This document shows, in pieces, positions 24,801 through 33,742 of a stretch of DNA of 64,000 bases. Source of the stretch: Antedon mediterranea (taxonomy: Eukaryota; Echinodermata; Crinoidea; Comatulida; Antedonidae); the NCBI RefSeq assembly GCF_964355755.1, contig NC_092677.1:4283001-4347000 (forward strand), in the 5' to 3' direction. The translations under genes and the position numbers were made by a program. Positions within the stretch are counted from its first letter, which is position 1. Every line of letters begins with the position of its first letter. A model generated the notes under the pieces. It was not told the DNA's origin. It did not search any database and saw only the letters and a list, made by a program, of their open reading frames with translations.

Positions 24801-27800
24801 GGGTTCGAGGCTCAATCACTCCATGGTTCTGGCGGTAGAACGAGTCTTCTCGGATAAGGACTACAAACCGTAGGTCCAGTGTACACATCTAGCTCGTGTG
24901 CACTTTAAAGAACCTAGTAGTACATCTTTCGAGACGAGTAGGGGGTTACCCCGGTGTATTAGTACATCACAGCCACTGATCATAACTGGGCTCTCTGGGA
25001 GACCAGTCTTTGACTGAAGAGGTCACCCAGTATAAATATAAATTTCAATTTAAATTGTAAAAAATAATACAGTTACATACTTGTAATCAGGGAGTTGTAA
25101 ACAACTCCCTGCTTGTAATGTTGTGTAGGCTTTATCTTTAAAAACATTAAATCAGGTCATTCCTTGTCTTCAATGAATTTTTTCTATCTATTAAATTAGA
25201 CTTTTTAATTTTATGTTGTGCTCTTTATATGCCTATATTTATACAGTCTTAGTATTTTATTGTTCGTTATGGCTAAAGATTTGGTACCGTATCCATACTT
25301 CTAAAAAATAAAGGTATGATAATAGAGGGCGTAATGTAAGATAGATGTTAACCAAATAGGTTATGGCAATGGTTTTCAGCAAGCCAGCTGTGTAGCTTAG
25401 TTGGCTGATGAGGCTATGGTTTAAGGGGTTGGAGGTTGGATTCTCTAATTTTTTTTTTTTTTTAGTTTTTAATTTAAGAGAGATTATTTAGGCCTAGCGG
25501 GTTAGGTTTTTAATATTTAGGAACGAGTTTTAATATTTAGGAACAAGTTTTATATTTAGGTACGAGTTTTAGGAATGCAATTTTACCGTACCTTTATCAA
25601 ACGGAAGCGCCCTTTATAATTACCGTACCTTTAGTTTTTATTTAGACGTATAAATATGGTACCGTATCTTTAGCCACGGCATTTATTGTTTGTTACCAAC
25701 CTACTATCCTTATCACCCGATGGCTCATCTTGACAGCATAACCACCTCAGCTTGTCATAATCAATAACTTGATCATTTAATTCTTCACGTCCATCATGAT
25801 TAGATGAGATGACTACAATTTTGTAAAAAATAAAAAAAAATATTAAAATTTATTATTTAAAGAAAATGGCCTTTAAAATATTATTAGCCAACCAAGCCTA
25901 GCCTAGCCGCCCACTCCTAGCTAGGCGGTTTACGATGAAATCGGTCGCGTCTGAAATCGGTCGCGTTTGAAATCGGTCGCGATAAAATCAACTTCCGGTA
26001 TTTTGTATGGCGCGCCGCTAGAGCTATAATATTGATGATATCGGTCGCGTTTGAAATCGGTCGCGTTTGAAATCGGTCGCGCTATTTTGAATGGATCGAG
26101 CGGGATGCATGCTAGAGCGGGATATACATTTTTCGTTTATATAGATTTAATTGATATTTTTTAGGAACTAGATTAGTTATGTGGATATTTTTTACTTGGT
26201 AATATTTATTATCAATCAATAAATTAATTTTTTTTTTGTATTTCACAGGTCTCGGAGAAGGACTGTGTCTTTTCAAAATGGCCATTTCTAAACACGTTTA
26301 AATATTATATTAGGCATAATGTTATATTAGGCATATAATAATTCACCTCTATTTATATGTACTGTAATTAATATATTATATAGAGAATATACGTCTGTCG
26401 TGTCTTTTATTATGCAAACAATTACGTATGGTTTTAGGATATTAATAAAATATATAGATAATATGTCGTTATAAATCAATCTACCGGCCTACAGTAGGAG
26501 TATGATGTACAATGATAGATAAAGGTGAACACGATTCTCAAAGAGGTAATCTGCACTGATATTTAAACATTTAGGCCTAGATTTACCGAGACACTGAGTT
26601 GCACTTACTTAATTATTTACATTAAATGATTATTATAAATGAAGAAATAAAAGATATTCAAATTAAAATCTATAGTATTGCCGACTTTTTTACGTAAATT
26701 ATATATAAATCATACTGTCAAATTATAGAAACAGTACTTTATTCGGAATTATTATGGATATATAGCAAGCCTGTGAGCTACAGCGACTTTAATTGCTTTT
26801 GCTTATCCTTGCCTCCTTAGATTTCCACGTGTCTTGATTTTGTTACCTATGTTTTAAATGTATTTCTATTTTAAAGGCTAAATAATGAATGAATGAACAT
26901 AATCTCATAATCGCGTCGAGCATCTATAGCTCATTGAATCGTTTCACAAAAACCGTGCAGGAGGCCTATAGACGTTTCAAACGTATGGTTATTAGTAATA
27001 GACGTCATCATATCTCGCCATCGACAACGATCGTCGTGTTTTGTCCATGAGTTGACATACTAACAAGTGCGTGTTTTTTAAAAAGGGGAAACCCCGTCAG
27101 CAAAATAACGTATTGTTAGAGGAAACAGCTTCACGATCATAGAAGGCGCATCTCCGTCGATATGGCTTATTCGGGGGTTTATTTCAGTAACTCGCCTTTT
27201 AACCATCAGCATATAATGATCATTTTACTAAAAACTATTTTAAACATTAGAAATAAAAATATACACGTGATTTGCCTCAACAATAATCATTATAAGCTTA
27301 ATATTATCCTACATAACGGATAGAAATAAAAATAAGGTGATCGAATAGTATGTTGATAACGACATGGATATGATATAATCTGCCACATATATGCACAAGT
27401 ATAAAAATGGATACGCTGGCTTTACGGGCTATATTGTAAAAATTATTGTTTTTAAATAAATTGTTCTCTTTTACGTAATTGTTTGCATAATAAAAGACAC
27501 GACAGACGTATATTCTCTATATAATATATTAATTACAGTACATATAAATAGAGGTATTTTATTTTTTTTTTATTTCTTTATTCTGATATAAAATCAATAG
27601 GATAAAAACACAAAAAAGTACCGAGACGGCAAACTTATTTCCATTGTGGTCCTAAATTTCCATTGTGGTCCTAGGTAAATTATTATATGCCTAATATAAC
27701 ATTATGCCTAATATAATATTTAAACGTGTTTAGAAATGGCCATTTTGAAAAGACACAGTCCTTCTCCGAGACCTGTGAAATACAAAAAAAAATTAATTTA

Positions 27801-28467
27801 ATGATTGATAATAAATATTTATTAACCAAGTAAAAAATATCCACAAATAATCTAGTTCCTAAAAAATATCAATTAACTATATAAACGAAAAATGTATATC
27901 CCGCTCTAGCATGCATCCCGCTCGATCCATACAAAATAGCGCGACCGATTTCAAACGCGACCGATATCATCAAAGGTACAGCTCTAGCGGCGCGCCATAC
28001 AAAATACCGAAAGTTGATTTTATCGCGACCGATTTCAAACGCGACCGATTTCAAGCGCGACCGATTTCATCTGACACCAGCTAGGCTAGCCTAGGGCCTA
28101 CTAGGCTAGATAGGCCTATCTATGACATATAGGCCTAGGCCTAGGCCTAGGCCTAGGCTAGGCCTAGACTTTTTAGTCGGAACTTTAATCATGACAGTAT
28201 GTAGGCCTATGCCATGCATGGCATAGAGTAGAGGCCTTTAGGTACGAAACGACTCGACTGGAATTATTACTTATCATATCGAGCCACTTTGCTCCTGTCC
28301 TGTCAGACAGTGGTGTGGCATTCAAAAAAAGAGGGCCTAAAAATAGGCTTACTCACTTTTGTGACGTGTTTGCCGAGGCTTTCTACTGCTCCAAGTTCCA
28401 TCATTTGCCTTTTTATCTGTAGATTTCAGAATTGACATTACTAATTTGATATCCTGACCTGGACGAA
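18886..28467 (-). CDS. CNBD1: CNBD1-like cyclic nucleotide-binding domain protein (5' incomplete)
   Basis: Twelve minus-strand exons keep one frame (about 520 aa, start exon not found): 28357-28467, 25701-25812, 24458-24594, 23730-23901, 23200-23348, 22355-22494, 22034-22095, 21464-21542, 20664-20796, 19880-19989, 19212-19362, 18886-19094 (stop TAA). All acceptors and donors are GT-AG. Two cyclic-nucleotide-binding-like folds are suggested: one at GFYIVLKGSV...LGVGDCFG, and one at FIGFIKSGECHVLRQ...SFGEISVLEEDTITC. The latter has the FGE of a phosphate-binding cassette but lacks the usual Arg (SVLEEDTITC where RAA/RTA is expected), so nucleotide binding is doubtful. Segment order and motifs (HSLFMQYY, IFKHLKAFP, GFYIVLKG, FGEISVL) match what I know of vertebrate CNBD1, a protein of unknown function. 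Introns hold many mobile elements; the last exon has spawned the downstream array. Confidence 0.82.
19457..19590. mobile_element. Small palindromic MITE, copy 2
   Basis: It shares GATCAAAGGGTTTATSTGTG with the copy at 2864-2957, then GGCTGCGACA...TGTCGCAGC and a terminal ATCAAAGGAC. About 40 bp longer internally. It lies in an intron of the CNBD1-like gene. Confidence 0.6.
20357..20643. mobile_element. MITE, TTAAAGATRYATTRTCCCCC family, copy 2
   Basis: The left end TTTAAAGATGTATTGTCCCC and the right end GCGACAATATATCTTTAA are inverted repeats. The interior matches the copy at 8686-8998 in reverse orientation (TTTGGTCAAAGTGAATAACT). It lies in an intron of the CNBD1-like gene. Confidence 0.8.
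21121..21417 (-). mobile_element. tRNA-derived SINE, diverged member
   Basis: Read on the minus strand it starts with a Leu/Ser-tRNA-like head (AGTGGCCAAGCGGTTAAGGC) and carries a central core related to the copies at 24734-25052 and 54574-54898. The most conserved core words are GTGTACACTGGA and GTTCTTTAAAGTGCACACG. It lies in an intron of the CNBD1-like gene. Confidence 0.7.
21580..21913. mobile_element. MITE with AATACCCTTTTCACA ends
   Basis: The left end CTAATACCCTTTTCACATCT pairs with the right end ATATGAAAGAGGTATTATTC. The interior contains AACCTGGTTACAMSTTGTWAC-like words that also occur at 24024-24165, a shorter or decayed relative starting AATAATACCCTTTTCACAGG. Confidence 0.55.
22581..23165. 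repeat. 20-bp minisatellite, about 29 copies
   Basis: The consensus unit is GAAAATGCGTTGGCAACACG with frequent CRT and ACA/ACG variants. It sits in an intron of the CNBD1-like gene between the exons at 22355-22494 and 23200-23348. Because 20 is not a multiple of three and stops are rare in the unit, several overlapping open frames of 70-100 codons appear on both strands; none should be taken as a gene. Confidence 0.95.
24734..25052 (+). mobile_element. tRNA-derived SINE, full-length-like copy
   Basis: The head has an A box (GTGGCCGAGCGGTTAAGAC, Leu/Ser-tRNA type) and a B box (GGGTTCGAGGCTC). A body follows with CCAGTGTACACATCTAG, GTGTGCACTTTAAAGAACC and GAGACCAGTCTTTGACTGAA, and the tail is TATAAATATAAATTTC. 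It is very similar to the inverted copy that disrupts exon 15 of channel copy B. Confidence 0.85.
25385..25462 (+). mobile_element. tRNA-like SINE head with T-rich tail
   Basis: TGTGTAGCTTAGTTGGCTGA resembles a tRNA D-arm/A box, and GGAGGTTGGATTC resembles a B box with one mismatch, followed by a run of T. Too degenerate for a functional tRNA. Confidence 0.4.
25934..28071. mobile_element. Foldback-type element with 0.5-0.6 kb inverted arms
   Basis: The arms 25934-26428 and 27472-28071 are long inverted copies beginning GATGAAATCGGTCGCG. Each end has clustered GAAATCGGTCGCG units (six on the left, five on the right) around a GGCGCGCC, like multiple transposase-binding sites. The right arm has about 110 bp of extra DNA near 27555-27675. 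The central ~1.04 kb (26429-27471) is AT-rich and shows no transposase. No clear target duplication is visible. The element lies in a large intron between CNBD1 exons 25701-25812 and 28357-28467. A short ORF at 27869-28054 is just arm sequence. Confidence 0.88.
28078..28230. repeat. AGGCCT tandem tract
   Basis: An uninterrupted (AGGCCT)n core of about five units near 28132-28160 sits within a wider CTAGGC/TAGGCC-rich region just outside the right end of the foldback element. Confidence 0.75.
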
Positions 28468-28609
28468 CTAAAAATTAAAAAAACAAACAATATACAACTG
28501 CCTACTTCTCCCCCCATGCGATTTATCGTCTGCGCTGGCTACGTCACACAAACGCAACACAACTTTGGGTACCGATTTGAGGCCGTTTTAACCCCCCAGA
28601 TTATGCTAT

Positions 28610-29536
28610 CGCCCGTATTCTTAAACCGGACTTTAGTCGTAGTTCGAAGTTCGACTTGGAAAAGTCGTAGTTCGAGCTATTACTTCAAATTCGATTCAAA
28701 AACGAAGTAGTCGAAGTTTGCAGTTCGACTTAATGAAGTCGAGCTTTTAGTCGAGTTGCACACGTCTGGGTAACAAAGGCTATACATTGGCCAATGACAA
28801 GAGAGTATTTGAGGAGCAGACGAAATTTTGCGCATTGATATCACTTTCCATTTCTTACAACACTTTTTACGCATCAGGACTATATACATGAAAAATAATT
28901 TTAATCGTTAATTATTAGAACAATATCAGTATTAATTTAACAGTGAAGTATATTTGATTAACAACAAATAAAATCTTAAAAATATATTTAGGAACCATGG
29001 CGGTACGGTAACTTTTATATTTTCTAGGCCCCCAACAAAGTATGATCGCCACGAACCACGCACTTCATAGCGTGACAAGAAAGCGCTAGGCCCCCTAAAC
29101 ATTCCATCGCGTGGTGAATTGCCGCATCTCCCATTGTCGCTATGGCGTGACGTAGCTCAAGTCGGACTTGCGCGAAGAAAATAATGTAATTTGTATACAG
29201 TTGTAAATAAAGATGATTTTCATTACTATAATTTATACCAATGTATATTTAATTAAGCTAATATAAATATAGATATTTCATTCTTCAATATCTGGCCAAT
29301 ATAACAACTCAATGACTGTTACGTTTTTTATAAACATCGTTTAAAAACCATTTAGTCGACCATTTAGTCTGCCCCCTCCAGGACTAAAAAAATCGATCAA
29401 AATCCGTCTCGATTTAGTCGAGGTTGGCCTGATTTAGTCGGTGATTTAGTTGAAGTTCGGTTTATGAATTAAAATGACGTCATTTTTTTAGTTTTAGCTC
29501 GAACTACGACTAAAGTCCGGTTTAAGAATACGGGCG
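28610..29536. mobile_element. MITE with perfect 38-bp terminal inverted repeats
   Basis: The left arm 28610-28647 (starting CGCCCGTATTCTTAAACCGG) is the exact reverse complement of 29499-29536. The interior has repeated ATTTAGTCG words (29350-29460) and no transposase. Flanks read CTAT on the left and TATA on the right, so the target duplication may be TAT or TA but is not certain. Confidence 0.9.
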
Positions 29537-30287
29537 TATATCTTCATTGCTATGGCGCGCTTTCAGAGCATAAAAATATACGTCATTATCATTATTTTGT
29601 CGATACTGTATTTTTGTAATGAATTGAACGTGGAAATGAATGCATAGTTATAATATAATTTTTTTGTCACTATCATATTTGGCCACACACACCCTTTTGT
29701 GTAGTGTAGACAGAGCTTTAGCGTCGTACTATACTGTATTTACGGTTTTTTTACATTATTAACAGGATACTTAATTTGAACAAAATTCAGATGAGTGTTG
29801 ATATTGAGTTACCTTAAATTACGCAATGTCAATCATGCCAACGACAAAATACAAAATCGATTACAGACATGCGTAATAGTAATACGTACGCGACGTATAA
29901 TTTAGCAATCAACCAAAAAAACAAATTCTGATTTAATATAGTATTATATTACACACTTCAATGGTACAATATTTTTATTAAAAATATAATGTTTACAACA
30001 CTATCTAGGCTTAGCCTAGCTATTTTATTTTCATTAAAAACAAAGAAGTGCCTTGTCACACCAGTGGTGTATCTCACACAACAATACCTTTGTGTTTCGT
30101 TTCGTGTTTATCTTCAAATTCAAAATCAACATTTATTTCCAAAATGGTGGCGTCACCAAAAAAGCAAAAACTTGTGCCAGGGACGCCAAAACAAAACATT
30201 CAAAAGCAAACAAAACATATATATATAAGACACAGAAATGAAAATAACAATAAAACTTAAAGCGGTATATCTTTATCATAATGTAAG

Positions 30288-30656
30288 TTAAGGACCCATT
30301 TACACTAGGACGATAACGATCGACGATAAATATATAAGCATAAAACAAAAGACATTAGAAAGGTTTTCGTTCTAGAACTATTATGATAATCATTTTTGAT
30401 AAAATAATATTTTTAAAACTCCAATCAAATGACGTCATGATTAATAAAAACAATAAAATGTTTGTATTTTCATGATATTATTGCTCTTACTAATCATGAC
30501 GTCATTTGATTAGACGTGTGAAAATATCATTTTTATCAAAGAAAGCATAGATGGTGGTTATCCTATAGTTCTAGAATGAAATGTTTTTATAGTTTTTTTG
30601 TTTATGTATGAACAATGCATATTTGTCTATTATCGTCGATCGTTATCGGACCTTAA
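30288..30656. mobile_element. Foldback MITE with internal palindrome
   Basis: TTAAGGACC plus GATAACGATCGACGATAA on the left mirrors TTATCGTCGATCGTTATC plus GGACCTTAA on the right, the right end lacking 14 bp. Nested inside, TCAAATGACGTCATGATTA and TAATCATGACGTCATTTGA form a second inverted pair around 80 bp. The whole ~370 bp can fold on itself. Confidence 0.8.
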
Positions 30657-30689
30657 ACCTGCTATAATACTATGTATGAAATTATTACG

Positions 30690-30915
30690 TAGATTGACAA
30701 AATCGTCAAATTGTGACTTGCGTTGCGCTAACGTCTGCGTTACGCTCCAAAGTGTGGTCTCCACTAGAGGCACAATGCAATGACGTACGCACAACGCAAG
30801 CGAGTTGACCAAAGACAAGCCATGGTGGTTCAAATAATCCATCGCTTGTGATTGGTTAAATCACTTACGTTGCGTTACGTCCTTGCGTTGCGTCGCTAGT
30901 GGGAACCTGAGCTTA
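30690..30915. mobile_element. MITE, GTTCCCACTAG family, copy 1
   Basis: The right end GCGTTGCGTCGCTAGTGGGA and the internal ATCGCTTGTGATTGGTTAAA match the copy at 31107-31287. The left half is more diverged (CTCCACTAGAGGCACAATGC). Confidence 0.6.
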
Positions 30916-31106
30916 ATAGTGTTTAATCAAGCCTTCAGTTTGGTTCCATTAACGCAAAAGGGAATCACACGTGCAAAATATCATAGCATGCGCGTGTTGC
31001 GTCTACGTCCTCTTGTAGGACTATAATTACTGAAAAACATCGACTCGTCCATAATAAAAACAACAATCAAGTACAAAATAATGAGATGAAGTCATTCACT
31101 TTTAAA

Positions 31107-31287
31107 GCTTGGTTCCCACTAGAACGTAACGCAAGGACGTAAACGCAACGCAAGCGTTTTAACCAATGACAAGCGAAGTTATAGACAGTTAGCAATCACA
31201 AGCGAATAAGCCATCGCTTGTGATTGGTCAATTCCTTTGCGTTGCCTTACGTCCTTGCGTTGCGTCGCTAGTGGGAACCACGCTTTA
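31107..31287. mobile_element. MITE, GTTCCCACTAG family, copy 2
   Basis: The left end AAGCTTGGTTCCCACTAGAA and the right end GCTAGTGGGAACCACGCTTT are inverted repeats that continue into GTAACGCAAGGACGTAA. About 180 bp and non-coding. A degenerate third member lies at 47392-47494. Confidence 0.8.
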
Positions 31288-32092
31288 TTAAACGATTGTC
31301 TTTGTTTCGTGTTTATTAAACTATATATCGATTTTTAGAGTAACCAGCTAAAGCCATCAATCACTTGTTATAGGCCTGTGTTGATTTGTGCACCACGAAG
31401 CGATGATGTCATCAGATTACGAAGACAAATAAGCAACCTTTTTAAGTTACTAGATAAACAATATTCGTTATACAAAAGTTCATGTCTCGAACAGAAGTGA
31501 ATTCAAAATCAAATTATCTACGATACATCAAAAAAAATGTGCATCATTTCATTTAAATACTGACGTACCTATCGCAACCTATCATTACCAAACGTTTCTT
31601 GGTAGTAGAGTACCAGCATAATAGAATAGACTGTCCAGACTTTATCTGCTACACCGGTTACGCGCATTATACTCTTAGGCCTAAATTTGAATAACTTAGA
31701 GATACTTTTATTTATCTGGCTATCTAGAATTCCTTATCGAATGATCTCCGAAGTTTCATAGATTTCCTTTAACTTTAATCCAGAGATAGGCCTACTATAT
31801 TCTAGTAAGGATTTTTTTATATAAGATCTTGATCCGTTTTGGATCTTTGTGGGTTTATCTGTGTTAGTATAATTTGAATATTTTTATATATTTATATAAT
31901 TTATTTTATTTGAAATGATAGAAGACCTCTTGATATCAGTTCTGTACAATGAAGAATCTGTACGGGTTATCTTCGGTAATGATGGTAAATAATATATAAA
32001 AATAATAATAATATAGAAATATGTAACTCACAGCTTGGCCCAATAATATATACATTAAAAAAATGATTTATGTAAATCACCAATTCACAGGA

Positions 32093-32938
32093 TCATGTAA
32101 ATAACTTGAAGCAAGTAGTTTGCTTAACTGCATTTCTGAATTCAGTAAGTCGAAACCAGTAAATGATTGGATTTGAAAGCGAATTGATAGTCATAAAAAC
32201 GATATTTATGCAATAGATTATTAAATAAACATCCATATTTTGATCAAGAAAAACCCCAATAACGGAGTTTATTACAACCACTCCATTTGTTATATTAAAC
32301 ACAAACACTATAACACAAAAAGTTATAATCATTTTCATGTACCTTTCTTCTTTTTGTGTCGATTGAGGTGTGTCCCGTTTGTTACAAATACTTCTGTATA
32401 TGAAAGTATAAATACCTGTATTGACAAATATATACACTAGTATAGCACTGTATACAATCACATTCGACTCTGATAAAAATACGAGAACAGTTTTAAATAA
32501 TATAACGGCGATTACGGCAATAGTGTATTTTGTTTTCGTGACAATAAGATGGTATTTCATCGGTGCCCAAACAAGTGCGATGTACCGATCTACGGCGATG
32601 CAAGAAATTGAGCAAGCGGATACTAAATAAGATATATCTAATAGATAGTACGAGAAAATGAATATGTTTACGTTCAGTTGCCACATAATTGTTACGCTAC
32701 ACGTTGCAACTGAAAGTGAACTTGTAGCATCGGAAAAAGCTAGTAAGCAGACGAAAACATGTTTCTTCTTTCGTAAATTCTTGTTGGTGAGTATCAACAA
32801 TATTACAAGCGCATTAGTTAAAATAGAAGATGCCCACATTATGTACAGTATCGGTGTTGCATATAGGACCGGTTCGGTTGTGAGCAAATTATGTAACTGT
32901 TGTAAATTATGTAAACTTACATTTTTAATGTCTTCCAT
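32093..32938 (-). CDS. Divergent class A GPCR, intronless
   Basis: A single open frame of 281 aa starts MEDIKNVSLH, with a probable N-glycosylation sequon (NVS). Seven hydrophobic segments are visible. Conserved rhodopsin-family marks are TM1 N (LTNALVI), TM2 D (LLAFSDA), an intact DRY (AVDRYIALVWAPMKYH) and NPIIYW in TM7 followed by a short basic tail. Missing marks are the TM3 cysteine, the TM4 tryptophan (AVIAVILFKT) and the CWxP of TM6 (CVIVFVFNITN); extracellular loop 2 is very short. It is not close to receptors 1 and 2. The ligand is unknown. The window upstream (32939-33100) shows no acceptor that would change this start. Confidence 0.85.
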   Translation of the reverse strand: MEDIKNVSLHNLQQLHNLLTTEPVLYATPILYIMWASSILTNALVILLILTNKNLRKKKHVFVCLLAFSDATSSLSVATCSVTIMWQLNVNIFIFSYYLLDISYLVSACSISCIAVDRYIALVWAPMKYHLIVTKTKYTIAVIAVILFKTVLVFLSESNVIVYSAILVYIFVNTGIYTFIYRSICNKRDTPQSTQKEERYMKMIITFCVIVFVFNITNGVVVINSVIGVFLDQNMDVYLIIYCINIVFMTINSLSNPIIYWFRLTEFRNAVKQTTCFKLFT

Positions 32939-33742
32939 AATTCTTATTTAATTGGAAACAAAATTGTATCCGATAAAAAGTTATTTTCAAGCGATGTATT
33001 ACAATTGTAGTTTTAATCCAAAACGGTACTGAAGTCACTCTGGTTGAAAAACAGCTGATGAAGCGTTTATGCACTCTCGGAATAGCCTACGTGGTTTTCT
33101 GATAGTCAGTAAAAAAGCCAAATAAAATGTCTTTGTTCGTGGCACTTTTCGTATTTTAAATTTGTTTTCCAATAAAGTAGGAAAACTCTAAATTTTACAG
33201 ATACAGAATTGTATTTAAAAATAGAACAATATTGCCTGCATGTCCCTTTCTAGTCTCTCAACGAAAATGTGTTTTGCAGTCATGCCATACACACACTAAT
33301 CTAAAAACAGCAACACAATAATTAACTACGTGAGTTGTTGTGCCAAATTTCCGTTTCGTATACAGTATATTATTAGTAAAACAAAAGGTGCCAAAACGGT
33401 TCTTTTTTGCATGCTCTTAATTGTCAGAATGCCTGTTGTTGGTGGATCTTTTCTAATCCAATGTTTGCTTGGTTACCATGGTCGTTGTGTAAAAGAAAAC
33501 ACTCATTAATCAACTAATAATATCAAAATTAGTATAAATGTAATGGACATATACATTTAAAGTAATGCGAAAATGGCATTTAACTTGAATAAAGATTGAA
33601 TTTGCTATACTGATAATTGTTTCAGCCTTAGTAACTACAAACTAAGTTATATCGCATCCGTCATGGGAATGTACAAACAAAACGTAAGGCGGCTAGGCTA
33701 GCCCATCACATTTGTTTGCTCTGTTTCTTTCTTTCTTTTAAA
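32939..33742. other. Intergenic between divergent GPCR and CCDC113
   Basis: It contains the divergent upstream regions of both genes and a candidate X-box at 33471-33485. No repeat or further ORF is recognised. Confidence 0.4.
33471..33485 (+). promoter_or_regulatory. X-box-like RFX site upstream of CCDC113
   Basis: GGTTACCATGGTCGT carries one good half site (GTTACC) followed by ATGG and a poor second half. It lies about 260 bp before the CCDC113 ATG. RFX factors commonly drive cilium genes through such sites; this is inferred from motif and gene class only. Confidence 0.35.

Larger units (their letters stand above)
28468..32092. other. Intergenic block filled with MITEs
   Basis: No gene is recognised between the first CNBD1 exon seen and the GPCR at 32093. 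The block holds the 927-bp MITE (28610-29536), a partial GTCTACACTATC-family end at about 29690-29725, the foldback element at 30288-30656 and two GTTCCCACTAG-family elements. The missing 5' exon and promoter of the CNBD1-like gene may also be here. Confidence 0.5.

Noticed and set aside
24744-24830. Possible tRNA-Leu/Ser gene
   Set aside because: A and B boxes are present, but the acceptor stem fails and the sequence continues into a SINE body repeated elsewhere.
25934-28071. CRISPR-like array of GAAATCGGTCGCG repeats
   Set aside because: Repeats sit in mirrored terminal clusters without unique spacers, in a eukaryotic intron; they are transposon subterminal repeats.
30048-30260. Overlapping plus-strand ORFs with KKQKLVPGTPKQN-type peptides
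   Set aside because: Three overlapping frames, AT-rich and short, without splice context; a single exon of some gene cannot be ruled out, but nothing supports one.
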